Below are positions 40,659-50,899 of a stretch of 64,000 nucleotides of DNA, one piece after another (position 1 is the stretch's first letter; each line of letters begins with the position of its first letter). Under the pieces are notes generated by a model, which had not been told where the DNA came from, searched no databases, and was given only the letters and a program-made list of their open reading frames with translations. The stretch covers positions 124,001 to 188,000 of the forward strand of contig NZ_JAFCLS010000007.1 in the NCBI RefSeq assembly GCF_018131075.1, given 5' to 3'. Both the position numbers and the translations under genes were made by a program. Source of the DNA: Bradyrhizobium sp. JYMT SZCCT0428. GTDB taxonomy: Bacteria > Pseudomonadota > Alphaproteobacteria > Rhizobiales > Xanthobacteraceae.

Positions 40659-41336
40659 CTACGCGTGCCCAGCTTCGTTCGACAGCATCGCCAGGTCGAT
40701 CCCGATCTTGCGCAGCGCACGCTGGTATTTCTCGTCGACGTCGTCGCCGAAGATCAGGTCCGCGTCGGCGGCGCAATGCAGCCAGCCATTGTGCTGGATT
40801 TCGTCCTCAAGCTGCCCCGGCGCCCAGCCGGCATAGCCCAGCGCCAGGATCGCGTGCTTGGGTCCCGAGCCCTTGGCGATCGCTTTCAGGATATCGACGG
40901 TCGCGGTCAGGCAGATGCCGTCATCGATATTGAGCGTGGCATCCTTGATGAAGAAATCGCTGGAATGCAGCACGAAGCCGCGGCCGGTATCGACCGGACC
41001 TCCCTTGAGCACCTTCATGGTCTCGGCATTTTCCGGCAGCGTGATCTGATCCGATGTCTTGATGATATCGAGCTGCACCAGCAGCCCCGGGAAATCGATG
41101 CTGCCGGCCGGGCGGTTGACGATGATGCCCATCGCCCCTTCGGACGAATGCGCGCACATGTAAATGACCGAGCGCTCGAAGCGCGGATCGCCCATGACCG
41201 GCATGGCGATCAGCAGCTGGCCGTCCAGATAGCCGTCACCGGACGAACTGTCGCCTGCGCCGGCGGCTTTGCGGCGCGCGGCCTTCGTTGTCGTCTTCGG
41301 TGGCGCCGTCTTCGGTGTCTTGCCTTCAGGGCTCAT
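40659..41336 (-). CDS. YqgE/AlgH family protein (UPF0301)
   Basis: 225 aa from ATG 41336. A Lys/Ala/Pro-rich N-terminal extension of about 35 residues precedes the conserved domain ([66 protein letters not shown]). Members are cytosolic and of uncertain function; AlgH links to alginate regulation in Pseudomonas. Divergent from the DsbD-like gene with 150 bp between. Confidence 0.92.
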   Translation of the reverse strand: MSPEGKTPKTAPPKTTTKAARRKAAGAGDSSSGDGYLDGQLLIAMPVMGDPRFERSVIYMCAHSSEGAMGIIVNRPAGSIDFPGLLVQLDIIKTSDQITLPENAETMKVLKGGPVDTGRGFVLHSSDFFIKDATLNIDDGICLTATVDILKAIAKGSGPKHAILALGYAGWAPGQLEDEIQHNGWLHCAADADLIFGDDVDEKYQRALRKIGIDLAMLSNEAGHA

Positions 41337-41486
41337 CCGCAAAAGGCCTCTCTTGCTGATTCATATCCTGATATCGGGTGGCGGTTCTGTCAATCAAGCG
41401 AAGACTTGTTAGCCCTGCGTTGTATTCGGCCGCGGATCACAAGCAATTCAATGGTTTGCGGCCAAACTTGCCTGTAAAGACGTCTC

Positions 41487-42326
41487 ATGATCGGTATAGT
41501 TCCCATGCGGGCCGCACTCGGCATTGCCGCCACTCTGGCTGTCGCATGCACGGCCATCGAGGTTCGCGCCGAGGATGCCTCGCCCTGGCAGCGCGACACC
41601 CATTCCGCGATCCGGCTGCTGGCGGGATCGCGCAGCGGCGCGGTGCTGCTCGGCGGTATCGCCATCCAGCTGCAGCCGGGGTGGAAAACCTATTGGCGGA
41701 CGCCCGGCGATTCCGGCGTTCCGCCCCGCTTCGACTTCTCCAAGTCGGACAATGTCGAGGCGGTGACGGTGTTGTGGCCGGCGCCGATGAAGTTCGATGA
41801 CGGCGCGGGCGGCTTCTCGCTCGGCTACAAGCAACAGGTCGTGCTGCCGCTGCGGATCGTCGCCAAGAATACCGACAAGCCGGTGACGCTGCGCGCCGAC
41901 ATCAACTACGCGGTCTGCGACAAGCTCTGCATCCCGGTCGACGCCAAGGCGGAGCTCGCCTTTGCCAGCGTGGCGAGCACCGAGGACGGCAATCTGTCCG
42001 ATGCGCTCAACGCGGTGCCGAAGCCGGCCAATGTCGGCGATCCCAATCCCCTCACCATTCGCGACGTCAAGCGCGAGGGCAAGGCCAACGTGCTGGTCGA
42101 CGTCACCGCGCCCGGCGGCAAGGATGTCAGCCTGTTCGTCGAGGGTCCGACGCCGGACTGGGCGTTGCCGATTCCGAAGCTGATCGAGGGCGGCCCGCCC
42201 GGCGTGAAGCGTTTTGCCTTCGAACTCGACGGCCTGCCGCCGGGCACGAGCGCCGACGGCGCCGCGCTGAAACTGACGCTGGTCGGCGGCGACCGGGCCT
42301 ATGAGTTCAATGTGAATTTGCAGTAG
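41487..42326 (+). CDS. Stand-alone DsbD N-terminal-domain protein (periplasmic thiol-disulfide partner)
   Basis: 279 aa. Signal peptide to about residue 29. The rest is one immunoglobulin-like domain of the DsbD/ScsB N-terminal type: WKTYWRTPGDSGVPPRFDF, then INYAVCDKLCIPV with the C-x3-C pair (near 150). There are no membrane helices and no thioredoxin domain, so it cannot itself carry electrons across the membrane; it would accept them from a separate DsbD/CcdA-like protein. Start ATG 41487 is weakly supported; ATG 41505 is possible. Confidence 0.83.
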   Translation: MIGIVPMRAALGIAATLAVACTAIEVRAEDASPWQRDTHSAIRLLAGSRSGAVLLGGIAIQLQPGWKTYWRTPGDSGVPPRFDFSKSDNVEAVTVLWPAPMKFDDGAGGFSLGYKQQVVLPLRIVAKNTDKPVTLRADINYAVCDKLCIPVDAKAELAFASVASTEDGNLSDALNAVPKPANVGDPNPLTIRDVKREGKANVLVDVTAPGGKDVSLFVEGPTPDWALPIPKLIEGGPPGVKRFAFELDGLPPGTSADGAALKLTLVGGDRAYEFNVNLQ

Positions 42327-42333
42327 CTTTTTC

Positions 42334-42485
42334 CGTCGTCCCCGCGAACGCGGGGACCCATACGCCGCGGCCGTCATTTGCGGCACGATGGCAGACACCT
42401 TTTCAAACAACAACGCCCTGTGGTTATGGGTCCCCCGATGCGCAATTGCGCATCTGAGATCGCGCTTCGCTTGTCCGGGACGACA
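42334..42485. repeat. Intergenic palindromic repeat with nested 18-bp palindrome
   Basis: Family of 14641-14764: GTCGTCCCCGCGAACGCGGG at the left, TTGTCCGGGACGAC at the right. The right arm has an insertion beginning with GATGCGCAATTGCGCATC (42437-42454). Confidence 0.75.
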
Positions 42486-42564
42486 GCGGGAGACCGAATC
42501 TTAACGAATCGTTGATACATCGGGGCATCGCCGCCGCCTCGCGGCCTTTCGAGGATGCCTTGCT

Positions 42565-43950
42565 GTGGCCGTGATGGACACCGAATCCGCCTCCGCTTCG
42601 CCTGCCGGCCCGATCGCGCGCCTGCGCTCGCTGCTTCGCGGTCTGTTTGGTAGTTCGGGCGAAGCGTCGCTGACAAAACGACTGGCCGGCACGATCTTCA
42701 TCATCCGCGTGATCAGTGCGGCATTGGCCTATTTCTCGCAGATCCTGCTGGCGCGCTGGATGGGCGGTTCGGATTACGGCGTCTATGTCTATGTCTGGAC
42801 CTGGGTGCTGCTGCTCGGCAGCATGATGGATTTCGGCATCTCGGCGTCCGCGCAAAAGATCATTCCGGAATACCGCGCCAGCGGCCAGCATGCGCTGCTG
42901 CGCGGCTTCCTCTCCGGCAGCCGCTGGATGACGTTCGCGGTGTCGTCGCTGGTCTCGCTGGCGCTGGCGGGCGTGGTGAAAACACTGTCGCCGTGGATCG
43001 AGCCCAACACGATTGTACCGCTCTATATCGGCTGCCTGACGCTGCCCGCCTTCGTCGTCGCCAATACCCAGGACGGCATTGCGCGCTCCCATGACTGGAT
43101 GCGGCTCGGCCTGATGCCGCAATTCATCGTGCGCCAGTCGCTGATCATCGGCCTCACCGCCGGCGCCTTTGCACTCGGCTTCAATCTCGGCGCCACGGTG
43201 GCGATGCTGGCCAGCGCCGCCGCGGTCTGGCTCGCGATGATCGGCCAGATGGTGGTGCTGAACCGAAGGCTCGCCGGCCACATCGAGCCCGGCGTCAAGG
43301 CCTATGATTTCCGCGGCTGGCTTGCGGTCTCGCTGCCGATCCTGCTGGTCGAGAGCTTCTATCTGCTGCTCTCCTACACCGACGTGCTGATGCTGCAGCA
43401 ATTTCGCTCATCGGAAGAAGTTGGCGTCTATTTCGCGGTCGTGAAGACGCTCGCGCTGGTGTCCTTCATCCACTACGCGATGTCGGCAACAACAGCCCAT
43501 CGTTTTGCGGAGTATCATGCGCTCGGCGACAAGGCGCGGCTGTCGGCCTATGTGGCGCACGCGATTCAATGGACGTTCTGGCCCTCGCTCGCGGCCACGA
43601 TCGTTCTGTTGGCGCTGGGCAAGCCGCTATTGTGGCTGTTCGGGCCGCAATTCGTGGTCGGCTACGACATCATGTTCATCGCCGCTGTCGGCCTCGTGGT
43701 GCGCTCCGCCATCGGCCCGGTCGAGCGGCTCTTGAACATGCTCGGCCATCAGCACATCTGCGCGCTGGCCTATGCGCTCGCCTTCGTCATGAACGTGGTG
43801 CTGTGCCTGCTGCTGGTGCCACGCTACGGCGGCCACGGCGCCGCGGCCGCCACCACGATCTCGCTGGCGTTCGAGACCGTGCTGCTGTTCTGGATCGTCC
43901 GGCAGCGGCTCGGCCTGCACGTGCTGGCGTTCGGGAAGCGCGGCTCTTAA
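42565..43950 (+). CDS. Polysaccharide flippase-like membrane protein (Wzx/MATE-fold)
   Basis: 461 aa with about 12-14 helices; moves lipid-linked oligosaccharides across the inner membrane. First TM IFIIRVISAALAYFSQILLA with RWMGGSDYGVYVYVWTW, the usual start of PST-type flippases. GTG 42565 is 11 nt after GAGG; ATG 42574 is a possible alternative start. No glycosyltransferases adjoin it, so its polysaccharide is unknown. Ends at a large intergenic inverted repeat. Confidence 0.85.
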   Translation: MAVMDTESASASPAGPIARLRSLLRGLFGSSGEASLTKRLAGTIFIIRVISAALAYFSQILLARWMGGSDYGVYVYVWTWVLLLGSMMDFGISASAQKIIPEYRASGQHALLRGFLSGSRWMTFAVSSLVSLALAGVVKTLSPWIEPNTIVPLYIGCLTLPAFVVANTQDGIARSHDWMRLGLMPQFIVRQSLIIGLTAGAFALGFNLGATVAMLASAAAVWLAMIGQMVVLNRRLAGHIEPGVKAYDFRGWLAVSLPILLVESFYLLLSYTDVLMLQQFRSSEEVGVYFAVVKTLALVSFIHYAMSATTAHRFAEYHALGDKARLSAYVAHAIQWTFWPSLAATIVLLALGKPLLWLFGPQFVVGYDIMFIAAVGLVVRSAIGPVERLLNMLGHQHICALAYALAFVMNVVLCLLLVPRYGGHGAAAATTISLAFETVLLFWIVRQRLGLHVLAFGKRGS

Positions 43951-44139
43951 CCTCGCCCCGCTCTTGGCGGGGAGAGGTCGAAGCCGCAGCGAAGCGAAGG
44001 CTTCGGGTGAGGGGAGGGGCACTCGCTCAGTGCCAACAGCCAATCTTCGAAGACAGCGTTGCTCGGCAAGCATCGTGCCTCGCCCCTCACCCGCTCGCAA
44101 ACGCTCGCGACCTCTCCCCGCCAAGAGCGGGGAGAGGTT
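43951..44139. repeat. Large intergenic inverted repeat, CCTCGCCCCGCTCTTGGCGG type
   Basis: CCCCGCTCTTGGCGGGGAGAGGT at the left reads back as ACCTCTCCCCGCCAAGAGCGGGG at the right (quoted in parts of the arms), with GGGTGAGGGGAGGGGC and GCCCCTCACCC inside. Arms span almost the whole 190-bp gap between convergent genes. Confidence 0.8.
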
Positions 44140-44147
44140 AAGTGTCC

Positions 44148-44936
44148 CTACTCCGCGGTCCAGCCGCCGTCGATCGAGAGGTTGGCGCCGGTGATCTGGG
44201 CGGCATCGTCGCCGCACAGGAACAGCGCCAGGGCGGCGACCTGCTCGGAGGTGACGAATTCCTTGGTCGGCTGGGCGTCCAGCAGCACGTCGCGGATGAC
44301 CTGCTCCTTGGTAAGGTTGCGCGCCTTCATCGTCTCGGGGATCTGGTGCTCGACCAGCGGCGTCCAGACATAACCTGGCGAGATGCAGTTGCAGGTGATC
44401 TTGTGGGTCGCAACCTCCAGCGCCACCGTCTTGGTGAGGCCGGCGATGCCGTGCTTGGCCGACACATAGGCCGACTTGAACGGCGAGGCCACCAGCGAAT
44501 GGGCGGAAGCGGTGTTGATGATGCGGCCCCAGCCGCGCCTCTTCATGCCGGGCACGGCGGCGCGGATGGCATGAAATGCCGACGACAGGTTGATCGCGAT
44601 GATCGCATCCCACTTTTCGATCGGGAATTCCTCGATCGGCGACACGAACTGGATGCCGGCATTGTTGACCAGGATATCGACCGAACCAAAGGTCTTCTCG
44701 CCGAGCGCGATCATTTCGGCGATCTCGGCGGGCTTGGTCATGTCGGCGGACGAGTAAAGGGCCTTGACCTTGTAGTCGGTCTCGATGCCGGAACGCTCTT
44801 TCTCGATGTCGGCCGGTGCACCAAAGCCGTTGATGACGACATTGGCGCCGGCGGCGGCGAAAGCGCGCGCGTAAGCCAATCCGATGCCGCTGGTCGAGCC
44901 GGTCACGACGGCGGTCTTGCCTTTCAAAATACCCAT
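44148..44936 (-). CDS. bdhA: 3-hydroxybutyrate dehydrogenase
   Basis: SDR enzyme oxidising (R)-3-hydroxybutyrate to acetoacetate with NAD+, the first step after PHB depolymerisation. 262 aa from ATG 44936. TGSTSGIGLAYARAFA, NNAG in ILVNNAGIQFVSPIEEF (typical of BDH), catalytic SAHSLVASPFKSAYVSAKHG and the C-terminal TSEQVAALALFLCGDDAAQITG. Starts 5 nt after the patatin gene, forming an operon with it. Confidence 0.93.
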   Translation of the reverse strand: MGILKGKTAVVTGSTSGIGLAYARAFAAAGANVVINGFGAPADIEKERSGIETDYKVKALYSSADMTKPAEIAEMIALGEKTFGSVDILVNNAGIQFVSPIEEFPIEKWDAIIAINLSSAFHAIRAAVPGMKRRGWGRIINTASAHSLVASPFKSAYVSAKHGIAGLTKTVALEVATHKITCNCISPGYVWTPLVEHQIPETMKARNLTKEQVIRDVLLDAQPTKEFVTSEQVAALALFLCGDDAAQITGANLSIDGGWTAE

Positions 44937-44941
44937 TCTGG

Positions 44942-46120
44942 TCACTCCTGTTTTTTGCTTTCGGGGGCGCTGGAAACGTCCCTCGTGAGATCGTAGGTCA
45001 CCATGGTCTCCCCGGACTGCGGCCGTTCTAGCCATTCTTTGTGACGCATCGACAAATGCACGTCGCGGGCACCCGCATTCCAGTGCTCGACCACCCCGAC
45101 ATGCGAGAAATCGTAATCCTTGGATGAGGATTCGTAGTTCTTGCTGCGGTAGATCAGGTGCACCACCGTGACGGTGTTTTCCTTGACCGCATTGCACAGT
45201 ATCGCCACCGACGGATCATTCTTGAGATCATCGGGCAATTTGGCGACCAATTCACGGAGCGCCTTGCGTGTGTTGTGCACCTGCTTGTTCTTGTCGGTGT
45301 TCATCCGGGTACGGCTGGAAAAGCGGATGTCTTTTTCACGCTCGGCGGCCTCCAGCAGTGTGGCCGGCAGATCGCCGCGCGCGCTGAACAGGTCGACCTG
45401 GAAGATCAAAAGATCGCGGTCGGTTTCCTCATCCAGCACGAAATCGAGCGGCGTGTTGGAGGCGATGCCGCCGTCCCAGTAATGCTCACCGTCGATGAGG
45501 ATGGAAGGAAAACCCGGCGGCAGCGCGCCGGACGCCATGATGTGCTCCGGCCCGATCTTCTTGCCGAGCTTCTTGAATTCCACATTGTCGAAATATTTGA
45601 AATTGCCCGAGGTCACGCCGACGGCGCCGACGGAAAGCCGCATCTTCAGATCGTTGATGCGGTCGAAGTCGACCAGACGCTCCAGCGTCTTCTTCAGCGG
45701 TGCGGTATCGTAATAGCTCAGCGATTGCGGGCTGCCCTGCGGCCACAGCGGCGCCGGCGGAAGCCGCGGCGTGAAAAATCCGGGCACGCCGAAGGTCGCG
45801 ATCAAGGCGGCGCTGGTCTCGTTGAACAGCGACCGCGCGCGGTCACCCGGCGTAATCGGATTCCACGACACCGGCGACGACACCATGTCCCAGAATTCCT
45901 TCAGGCGATCGACGCGTGTTGCCGGGTCGTTGCCGGCTATGATCGCGGCATTGATCGCGCCGATCGAGATGCCCGCCACCCATTCCGGCTCGAAGCCGGA
46001 GCGGCACAGCGCCTGAAAGGCGCCGGCCTGGTAGGAGCCGAGCGCGCCGCCGCCTTGCAGCACCAGCACGCGTTGCGCATCCACGGGCTTCGTTGCGGGC
46101 GCGGGGTTGGATGTATCCAT
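44942..46120 (-). CDS. Patatin-like phospholipase with DUF3734 domain
   Basis: 392 aa from ATG 46120 (a TTG four codons earlier is possible). Patatin domain with GGGALGSYQAGAFQAL (oxyanion loop), nucleophile GISIG, and DGGIASNTPLD catalytic Asp; the DUF3734 C-terminus follows (RSKNYESSSKDYDFSH). Serine acyl hydrolase. Coupled to 3-hydroxybutyrate dehydrogenase, which suggests a role in PHB granule or storage lipid breakdown (inference). Confidence 0.9.
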   Translation of the reverse strand: MDTSNPAPATKPVDAQRVLVLQGGGALGSYQAGAFQALCRSGFEPEWVAGISIGAINAAIIAGNDPATRVDRLKEFWDMVSSPVSWNPITPGDRARSLFNETSAALIATFGVPGFFTPRLPPAPLWPQGSPQSLSYYDTAPLKKTLERLVDFDRINDLKMRLSVGAVGVTSGNFKYFDNVEFKKLGKKIGPEHIMASGALPPGFPSILIDGEHYWDGGIASNTPLDFVLDEETDRDLLIFQVDLFSARGDLPATLLEAAEREKDIRFSSRTRMNTDKNKQVHNTRKALRELVAKLPDDLKNDPSVAILCNAVKENTVTVVHLIYRSKNYESSSKDYDFSHVGVVEHWNAGARDVHLSMRHKEWLERPQSGETMVTYDLTRDVSSAPESKKQE

Positions 46121-46239
46121 CGTGACCGTCAACCAGAGGGCAATGATCTTGATACCGTGGCGGCAGTTCGCGACGGCGTCAATCAGCCAGACCTAAGCTC
46201 GGCGAGACCTAAGCAAAGATCACGCCTAATTTATCGGGT

Positions 46240-46737
46240 TTAGGTTGACGCCAGAATGAGCGTCCAGAACACCTTGTACTTGGTGTTGGGGGCATAAATC
46301 GCCGCGATGCCCAATTTTGTGACACCGTTCTTGAGCATGTTGGCCTTGTGCGGCGGCGAGTCACGCCAGCCCGAAAAAGCCTCCGCCAGCGTGTGATAGC
46401 CGGCCGACACGTTTTCAACCGCGAGCTTGGCCGGATATCCGGAAGCGCCGAGGCGCTTTTCCAGCGGGCCCTTGACGTCATGATCGAGCTTGTTGCGCTT
46501 GGCCATCGCCTGCGATTGCGCTTCGGCAAGTTTCATCAGGTCCGGGTCAACAGCCACGGCGGCAAGGCCGTTGTTCTGGCGGTAGAGCGAAATCATCGAG
46601 GCCGCCGCTTGCGGATCGAGCGTGGCGCCGCCATTGGCCATGCTGAGATACATGGTCGGCTGGTCCGGCGCCCTGGCGGTGTCGGCCATGCAGCCGCCCA
46701 GCAACAAAAGTCCAGCTATCGCGGCCGCGGCGCGCAT
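46240..46737 (-). CDS. CAP/SCP-domain lipoprotein
   Basis: 165 aa. Lipoprotein signal with lipobox LLLLGGC near residue 16. Single CAP domain: AEAQSQAMAKRNKLDHDV, ENVSAGYHTLAEAFSGWRDSPPHKANML and a C-terminal strand with FWTLILAS. Bacterial CAP proteins are exported and of unknown activity; His/Glu of the cavity (KLDH, VENVS, PPH) are present. Monocistronic. Confidence 0.9.
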   Translation of the reverse strand: MRAAAAIAGLLLLGGCMADTARAPDQPTMYLSMANGGATLDPQAAASMISLYRQNNGLAAVAVDPDLMKLAEAQSQAMAKRNKLDHDVKGPLEKRLGASGYPAKLAVENVSAGYHTLAEAFSGWRDSPPHKANMLKNGVTKLGIAAIYAPNTKYKVFWTLILAST

Positions 46738-46814
46738 GAATCAACCCCCGTGATGTCACGCTGTTGTTGCATACCAACCGTGGCTGAATGGTGAACGCGG
46801 GGCTAATTTCGGCC

Positions 46815-46890
46815 GTCATTCCGGGGCGCGAAGCGAACCCGGAATCTCGAGATTCCGGGTCTGGTCCTTCGGACCATCCCGGAATGACGG
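46815..46890. repeat. Intergenic inverted repeat, GTCATTCCGGGG type
   Basis: GTCATTCCGGGGC and CCCGGAATCTCGAGATTCCGGG and CCCGGAATGAC: three nested complements of the same 10-mer, followed 5 nt later by the end of cysA. Confidence 0.78.
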
Positions 46891-46895
46891 GGGCC

Positions 46896-47945
46896 TCAAT
46901 CCTGCGCCGCAAAAATGCGGTAGCGGCGGGGCTGCAGGCTCACGATTTCGCCGGCCTGGAGTTCCCGGTCGCGGGGGGCGTCGATTTCGATGATGGTCTT
47001 GCCCTCGCCGCCTGAGAGCGCCACCTCGGCCCGCTGGATCGGGCCGAACGAACGGACATGGCGCACCGCGCCCTCCAGCGATCCGGACCCGGCCGGCCCG
47101 ATCTGCATGTCATGACGCCGGACGAACAGCTTCGAGGCCCCGGAAGCCGCGCCATTGGCGGCGATATTGAGCGGCCGGCCGCCGAGCCGCACCGAGCCGC
47201 CACTGACATCCACCGGCAGCACGATCGACTCGCCGATGAAGCCGTGCACGAAGGCGGTGGCCGGGTTGTCATAGACCTCGCCGGGCGAGCCGATCTGCTC
47301 GATACGGCCCTTGTCCATGACGACGACGCGGTTGGCGACTTCGAGGGCCTCTTCCTGGTCGTGGGTGACGAAGATCGAGGTGACGTGGATCTCATTGTGC
47401 AGCGAGCGCAGCCATTGCCGCAGCTCCTTGCGCACCTTGGCGTCGAGCGCGCCAAAGGGCTCGTCGAGCAGCAGGATGCGCGGCTCGATCGCAAGTGCAC
47501 GCGCCAGCGCAATGCGCTGGCGCTGGCCGCCGGACAATTGGCTGGGGTAGCGGTCGGACAGCCAGTCGAGCTGCACCAGATCCAGCAGTTCCTTGACACG
47601 GGCGCGGATGGTGGCCTCGTCCTTGCGGATGGCGCGCGGCTGTACCCGCAGGCCAAAGGCGACGTTTTCGAACACCGTCATGTGGCGGAACAGCGCGTAA
47701 TGCTGGAACACGAAACCGACATGGCGCTCGCTCGCGCCGCGCGCCAGCGCGTTCTCGCCGTCGATCAGCACTTCGCCGGCATCCGGCCAGTCGAGCCCGG
47801 CGATGATCCGCAGCAGCGTGGTCTTGCCCGAACCGGAGGGACCGAGCAGCGCCAGCAATTCGCCCTGATCGACTTTCAGATCGACATTGTCGAGCGCTGC
47901 GAAGCTGCCGAACTTCTTGACGATGTTTTTGACTTCAATGGTCAC
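46896..47945 (-). CDS. cysA: Sulfate/thiosulfate ABC transporter ATP-binding protein
   Basis: 349 aa ATPase of the sulfate importer. Walker [12 protein letters not shown] (near 36), Q-loop, signature [15 protein letters not shown], Walker [17 protein letters not shown], then a C-terminal TOBE domain (about 235-345) typical of CysA. Its start overlaps the end of cysW by 11 nt. Last gene of the sbp-cysT-cysW-cysA operon. Confidence 0.95.
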   Translation of the reverse strand: MTIEVKNIVKKFGSFAALDNVDLKVDQGELLALLGPSGSGKTTLLRIIAGLDWPDAGEVLIDGENALARGASERHVGFVFQHYALFRHMTVFENVAFGLRVQPRAIRKDEATIRARVKELLDLVQLDWLSDRYPSQLSGGQRQRIALARALAIEPRILLLDEPFGALDAKVRKELRQWLRSLHNEIHVTSIFVTHDQEEALEVANRVVVMDKGRIEQIGSPGEVYDNPATAFVHGFIGESIVLPVDVSGGSVRLGGRPLNIAANGAASGASKLFVRRHDMQIGPAGSGSLEGAVRHVRSFGPIQRAEVALSGGEGKTIIEIDAPRDRELQAGEIVSLQPRRYRIFAAQD

Positions 47946-48897
47946 GCGGTTCCTGTCCTTCGTCCAGACGTCGCTCGAGAACGGTTTTCACGACCAGCGT
48001 GATCAACGCCAGCATCGCCAGCAATGACGCAATCGCGAACGACGCCACGAATTGGTATTCATTATAGAGGATTTCGACCAGCAGCGGCATGGTGTTGGTC
48101 TCGCCGCGGATATGGCCGGACACGACCGACACCGCGCCGAATTCGCCCATTGCGCGCGCGTTGCACAGCAATACGCCATAGAGCAGGCCCCATTTGATAT
48201 TGGGCAGGGTGACGCGGAAGAAGGTCTGCAGGCCTGACGCACCGAGCGAAATCGCGGCCTCTTCCTCCTGCGTGCCCTGCTCCTGCATCAGCGGGATCAG
48301 CGCGCGCGCCACGAAGGGGAACGTCACGAAGATGGTGGCGAGCGCGATGCCGGGCACGGCAAACAGGATGTGGATGTCATGCGCCTGCAGCCATGTGCCG
48401 AAAAAGCCCTGCGCGCCGAACAGCAGCACGAAAACGAGACCCGAGATCACCGGGCTGACCGAGAACGGCAGATCGATCAGCGTGATCAGGAAGGTCTTGC
48501 CGGTGAAATCGAACTTGGCGATGGCCCAGGCCGCGATAACGCCGAACACCAGATTGAGGGTGACGGAAATCGCCGCCACCAGCAGCGTCAGCTTGATCGC
48601 GGAAAGCGCCTCCGGCTCGGCCAGCGCCACCAGATAGGCGCCGATGCCTTTGGAAAAGGCGCTTGCGAACACCACGACCAGCGGCAGCACGACGAACACC
48701 GACAGGAAGGTGACCGCGAGGGAGATGATGATGAAACGGACCGGCCCCGGCTCGGTACGCAGATTGTCCGGCGATGTCCCGGTGCGCGGGCGCGCGCGCT
48801 CGATGCGCGAGGGCGGCGGGGAAACGGTGAGGTCCGCCGTCGGGGCATAGGCCCGCAACTCGGTCGCTGACGTCACCACACTCGATTGCGTCGACAT
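47935..48897 (-). CDS. cysW: Sulfate ABC transporter permease
   Basis: 320 aa, six TM helices after an unusually long N-terminal tail of about 50 residues (Ser/Thr/Pro/Arg-rich). The EAA-type cytoplasmic loop is [25 protein letters not shown]. Starts 7 nt after cysT ends. Confidence 0.95.
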   Translation of the reverse strand: MSTQSSVVTSATELRAYAPTADLTVSPPPSRIERARPRTGTSPDNLRTEPGPVRFIIISLAVTFLSVFVVLPLVVVFASAFSKGIGAYLVALAEPEALSAIKLTLLVAAISVTLNLVFGVIAAWAIAKFDFTGKTFLITLIDLPFSVSPVISGLVFVLLFGAQGFFGTWLQAHDIHILFAVPGIALATIFVTFPFVARALIPLMQEQGTQEEEAAISLGASGLQTFFRVTLPNIKWGLLYGVLLCNARAMGEFGAVSVVSGHIRGETNTMPLLVEILYNEYQFVASFAIASLLAMLALITLVVKTVLERRLDEGQEPRDH

Positions 48898-48904
48898 CGG
48901 TCCC

Positions 48905-49741
48905 TCAATGCGCCGGAATACGGGTTTGGGCCCAGCGCTGCAGGCGATTGACCGCGAAGATGATCAGGAACGACGCCAGCAGCATGACAACCGCAATCGC
49001 GGTCGCATCGGCGTAGCGGAACTCGGAGAGCCGGATCACGATCAGGAGAGGCGCGATTTCCGACACGTTCGGCAGATTGCCGGCAATGAAGATGACGGAG
49101 CCGTATTCGCCGACCGCGCGCGCGAACGCGAGCGCAAAGCCGGTCAACAGCGCCGGAATCAAACTCGGCAGGATCACCCTGAACACGGTGTGCCAGCGGT
49201 TGGCCCCGAGGCTTGCCGCCGCCTCCTCGATTTCGACGTCGAGATCGATCAGGACGGGCTGCACCGTCCGCACCACGAAGGGGATGCCGATGAACACCAT
49301 CGCGATGAAGATCCCGATCGGCGTGAACGCGACCTTGATGCCGAGTTCGGCCAGCGGCGCACCGAGCCAGCCTTTTTGCGCAAACAGCTGCGTGAGCGCG
49401 ACGCCGGCGACCGCGGTCGGCAGCGCAAAGGGGATGTCGACGATGGCGTCGAACAGCCGGCGGCCGGGAAAGCGATAACGCACCAGCGCCCAGACGATGA
49501 TGGTCCCCATCACCAGATTGACCAGGGCGGCGAGAAACGAAAGCCCGAACGAGATCTTCAGCGCATTGAGGGTGCGGCGGCTGGTGATGATGCCCCAGAA
49601 CTGATCAAGGCTGAGCTCGAACGTCTTGAGGAACAGGCCGGCCAGCGGCAACAGGATGATAATGGAGAGCCATGTCAGGGTCAGTCCCATGGTGAGACCA
49701 AACCCCGGCAAGCTGCTCCGCCGTGCCACCGCTATGCTCAC
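48905..49741 (-). CDS. cysT: Sulfate ABC transporter permease
   Basis: 278 aa, six TM helices, with EAA loop [25 protein letters not shown] and the conserved [20 protein letters not shown] that also occurs in CysU/CysT. Forms the membrane heterodimer with CysW. 46 nt downstream of the binding protein gene. Confidence 0.95.
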   Translation of the reverse strand: MSIAVARRSSLPGFGLTMGLTLTWLSIIILLPLAGLFLKTFELSLDQFWGIITSRRTLNALKISFGLSFLAALVNLVMGTIIVWALVRYRFPGRRLFDAIVDIPFALPTAVAGVALTQLFAQKGWLGAPLAELGIKVAFTPIGIFIAMVFIGIPFVVRTVQPVLIDLDVEIEEAAASLGANRWHTVFRVILPSLIPALLTGFALAFARAVGEYGSVIFIAGNLPNVSEIAPLLIVIRLSEFRYADATAIAVVMLLASFLIIFAVNRLQRWAQTRIPAH

Positions 49742-49787
49742 AAGTCCCCCTGATTGCTCGGCAAATCGCCCAGACCCGTTCTAGAGC

Positions 49788-50777
49788 TCAGTTCTTGTAG
49801 ATCTGGTCGAAGATACCGCCTTCGGCAAAATGTTCCTTCTGCGCCTTTGCCCAACCACCGAAAACGTCGTCGATCGTGAAAAGTTCGACCTTGGCGAAAG
49901 ATTTTTCGTATTCCTTGGCGATCTCCGAATCGCGCGGACGGTAGGAGTTGCGTGCGGCGATTTCCTGACCTTCCTTGGTATACCAGTATTTCAGGTATGC
50001 CTCCGCGGCGGCCCCAGTACCTTTTTTGTCGGCCACCTTGTCGACGATGGTCACCGGCGGCTCCGCCAGGATCGACAGCGGGGGCGCCACGATCTCGAAC
50101 TTGTCCTTGCCGAATTCGCGCTGCGCCAGGAACGCCTCGTTCTCCCACGCCAGCAGCACGTCGCCGACCCCGCGCTCGACGAAGGTTACGGTCGAGCCGC
50201 GCGCGCCGGTATCGAGCACCGGCACATTCTTGAAGAGGTCGCCGACGAATTGCTTGGCCTTGTCGGCCGAACCGGACTTCTTCAGCGCATAGCCCCATGC
50301 CGCGAGGTAATTCCAGCGCGCCCCGCCCGAGGTTTTCGGGTTGGGCGTGATGACGCTGACACCGGATTTAATCAAATCGTCCCAATCCTTGATCCCCTTG
50401 GGATTGCCCTTGCGAACCAGGAACACGATCGTGGACGTGTAAGGCGAGGAATTGAGCGGCAAGCGCTTCTGCCAATCCGGCGTGATCAGGCCCTTGCCGG
50501 CGATCGCATCGATGTCATAGGCCAGCGCCAGCGTGACGACGTCCGCCTGCAATCCGTCGATCACAGAACGTGCCTGCGAGCCGGAGCCGCCGTGCGACTG
50601 CTTGATCTCGACGCTCTTGCCGGTCTCCTTCTGGTAGGCGGCAATGAACGCCTTGTTGAAATCGGCATAGAGCTCGCGCGTCGGATCGTACGAGACGTTG
50701 AGCAGCGACACATCGGCAGCGAGCGCAGAACCTGCCCAAAGCAGTCCTGCGACGACGGGCAGAATACGACGGAACAT
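49788..50777 (-). CDS. sbp: Sulfate-binding periplasmic protein
   Basis: 329 aa from ATG 50777, with GGAG 7 nt upstream; ATG 50789 is an alternative. Signal peptide ([18 protein letters not shown]). The family blocks [24 protein letters not shown] (sulfate ligands) and [18 protein letters not shown] are present, and YRPRD near the C-terminus. Captures sulfate or thiosulfate for CysTWA. First gene of the transport operon. Confidence 0.95.
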   Translation of the reverse strand: MFRRILPVVAGLLWAGSALAADVSLLNVSYDPTRELYADFNKAFIAAYQKETGKSVEIKQSHGGSGSQARSVIDGLQADVVTLALAYDIDAIAGKGLITPDWQKRLPLNSSPYTSTIVFLVRKGNPKGIKDWDDLIKSGVSVITPNPKTSGGARWNYLAAWGYALKKSGSADKAKQFVGDLFKNVPVLDTGARGSTVTFVERGVGDVLLAWENEAFLAQREFGKDKFEIVAPPLSILAEPPVTIVDKVADKKGTGAAAEAYLKYWYTKEGQEIAARNSYRPRDSEIAKEYEKSFAKVELFTIDDVFGGWAKAQKEHFAEGGIFDQIYKN

Positions 50778-50899
50778 CTCAATCTCCATTCGGCCTGATG
50801 AAGGATATCACCGGAACACGTGCGACATAACTCACGGTGAAGTGGCCTTTAGTCAACGAAACCGCATTTCATTGTTTGCGGCAGTGCAGCGTCATTGTC

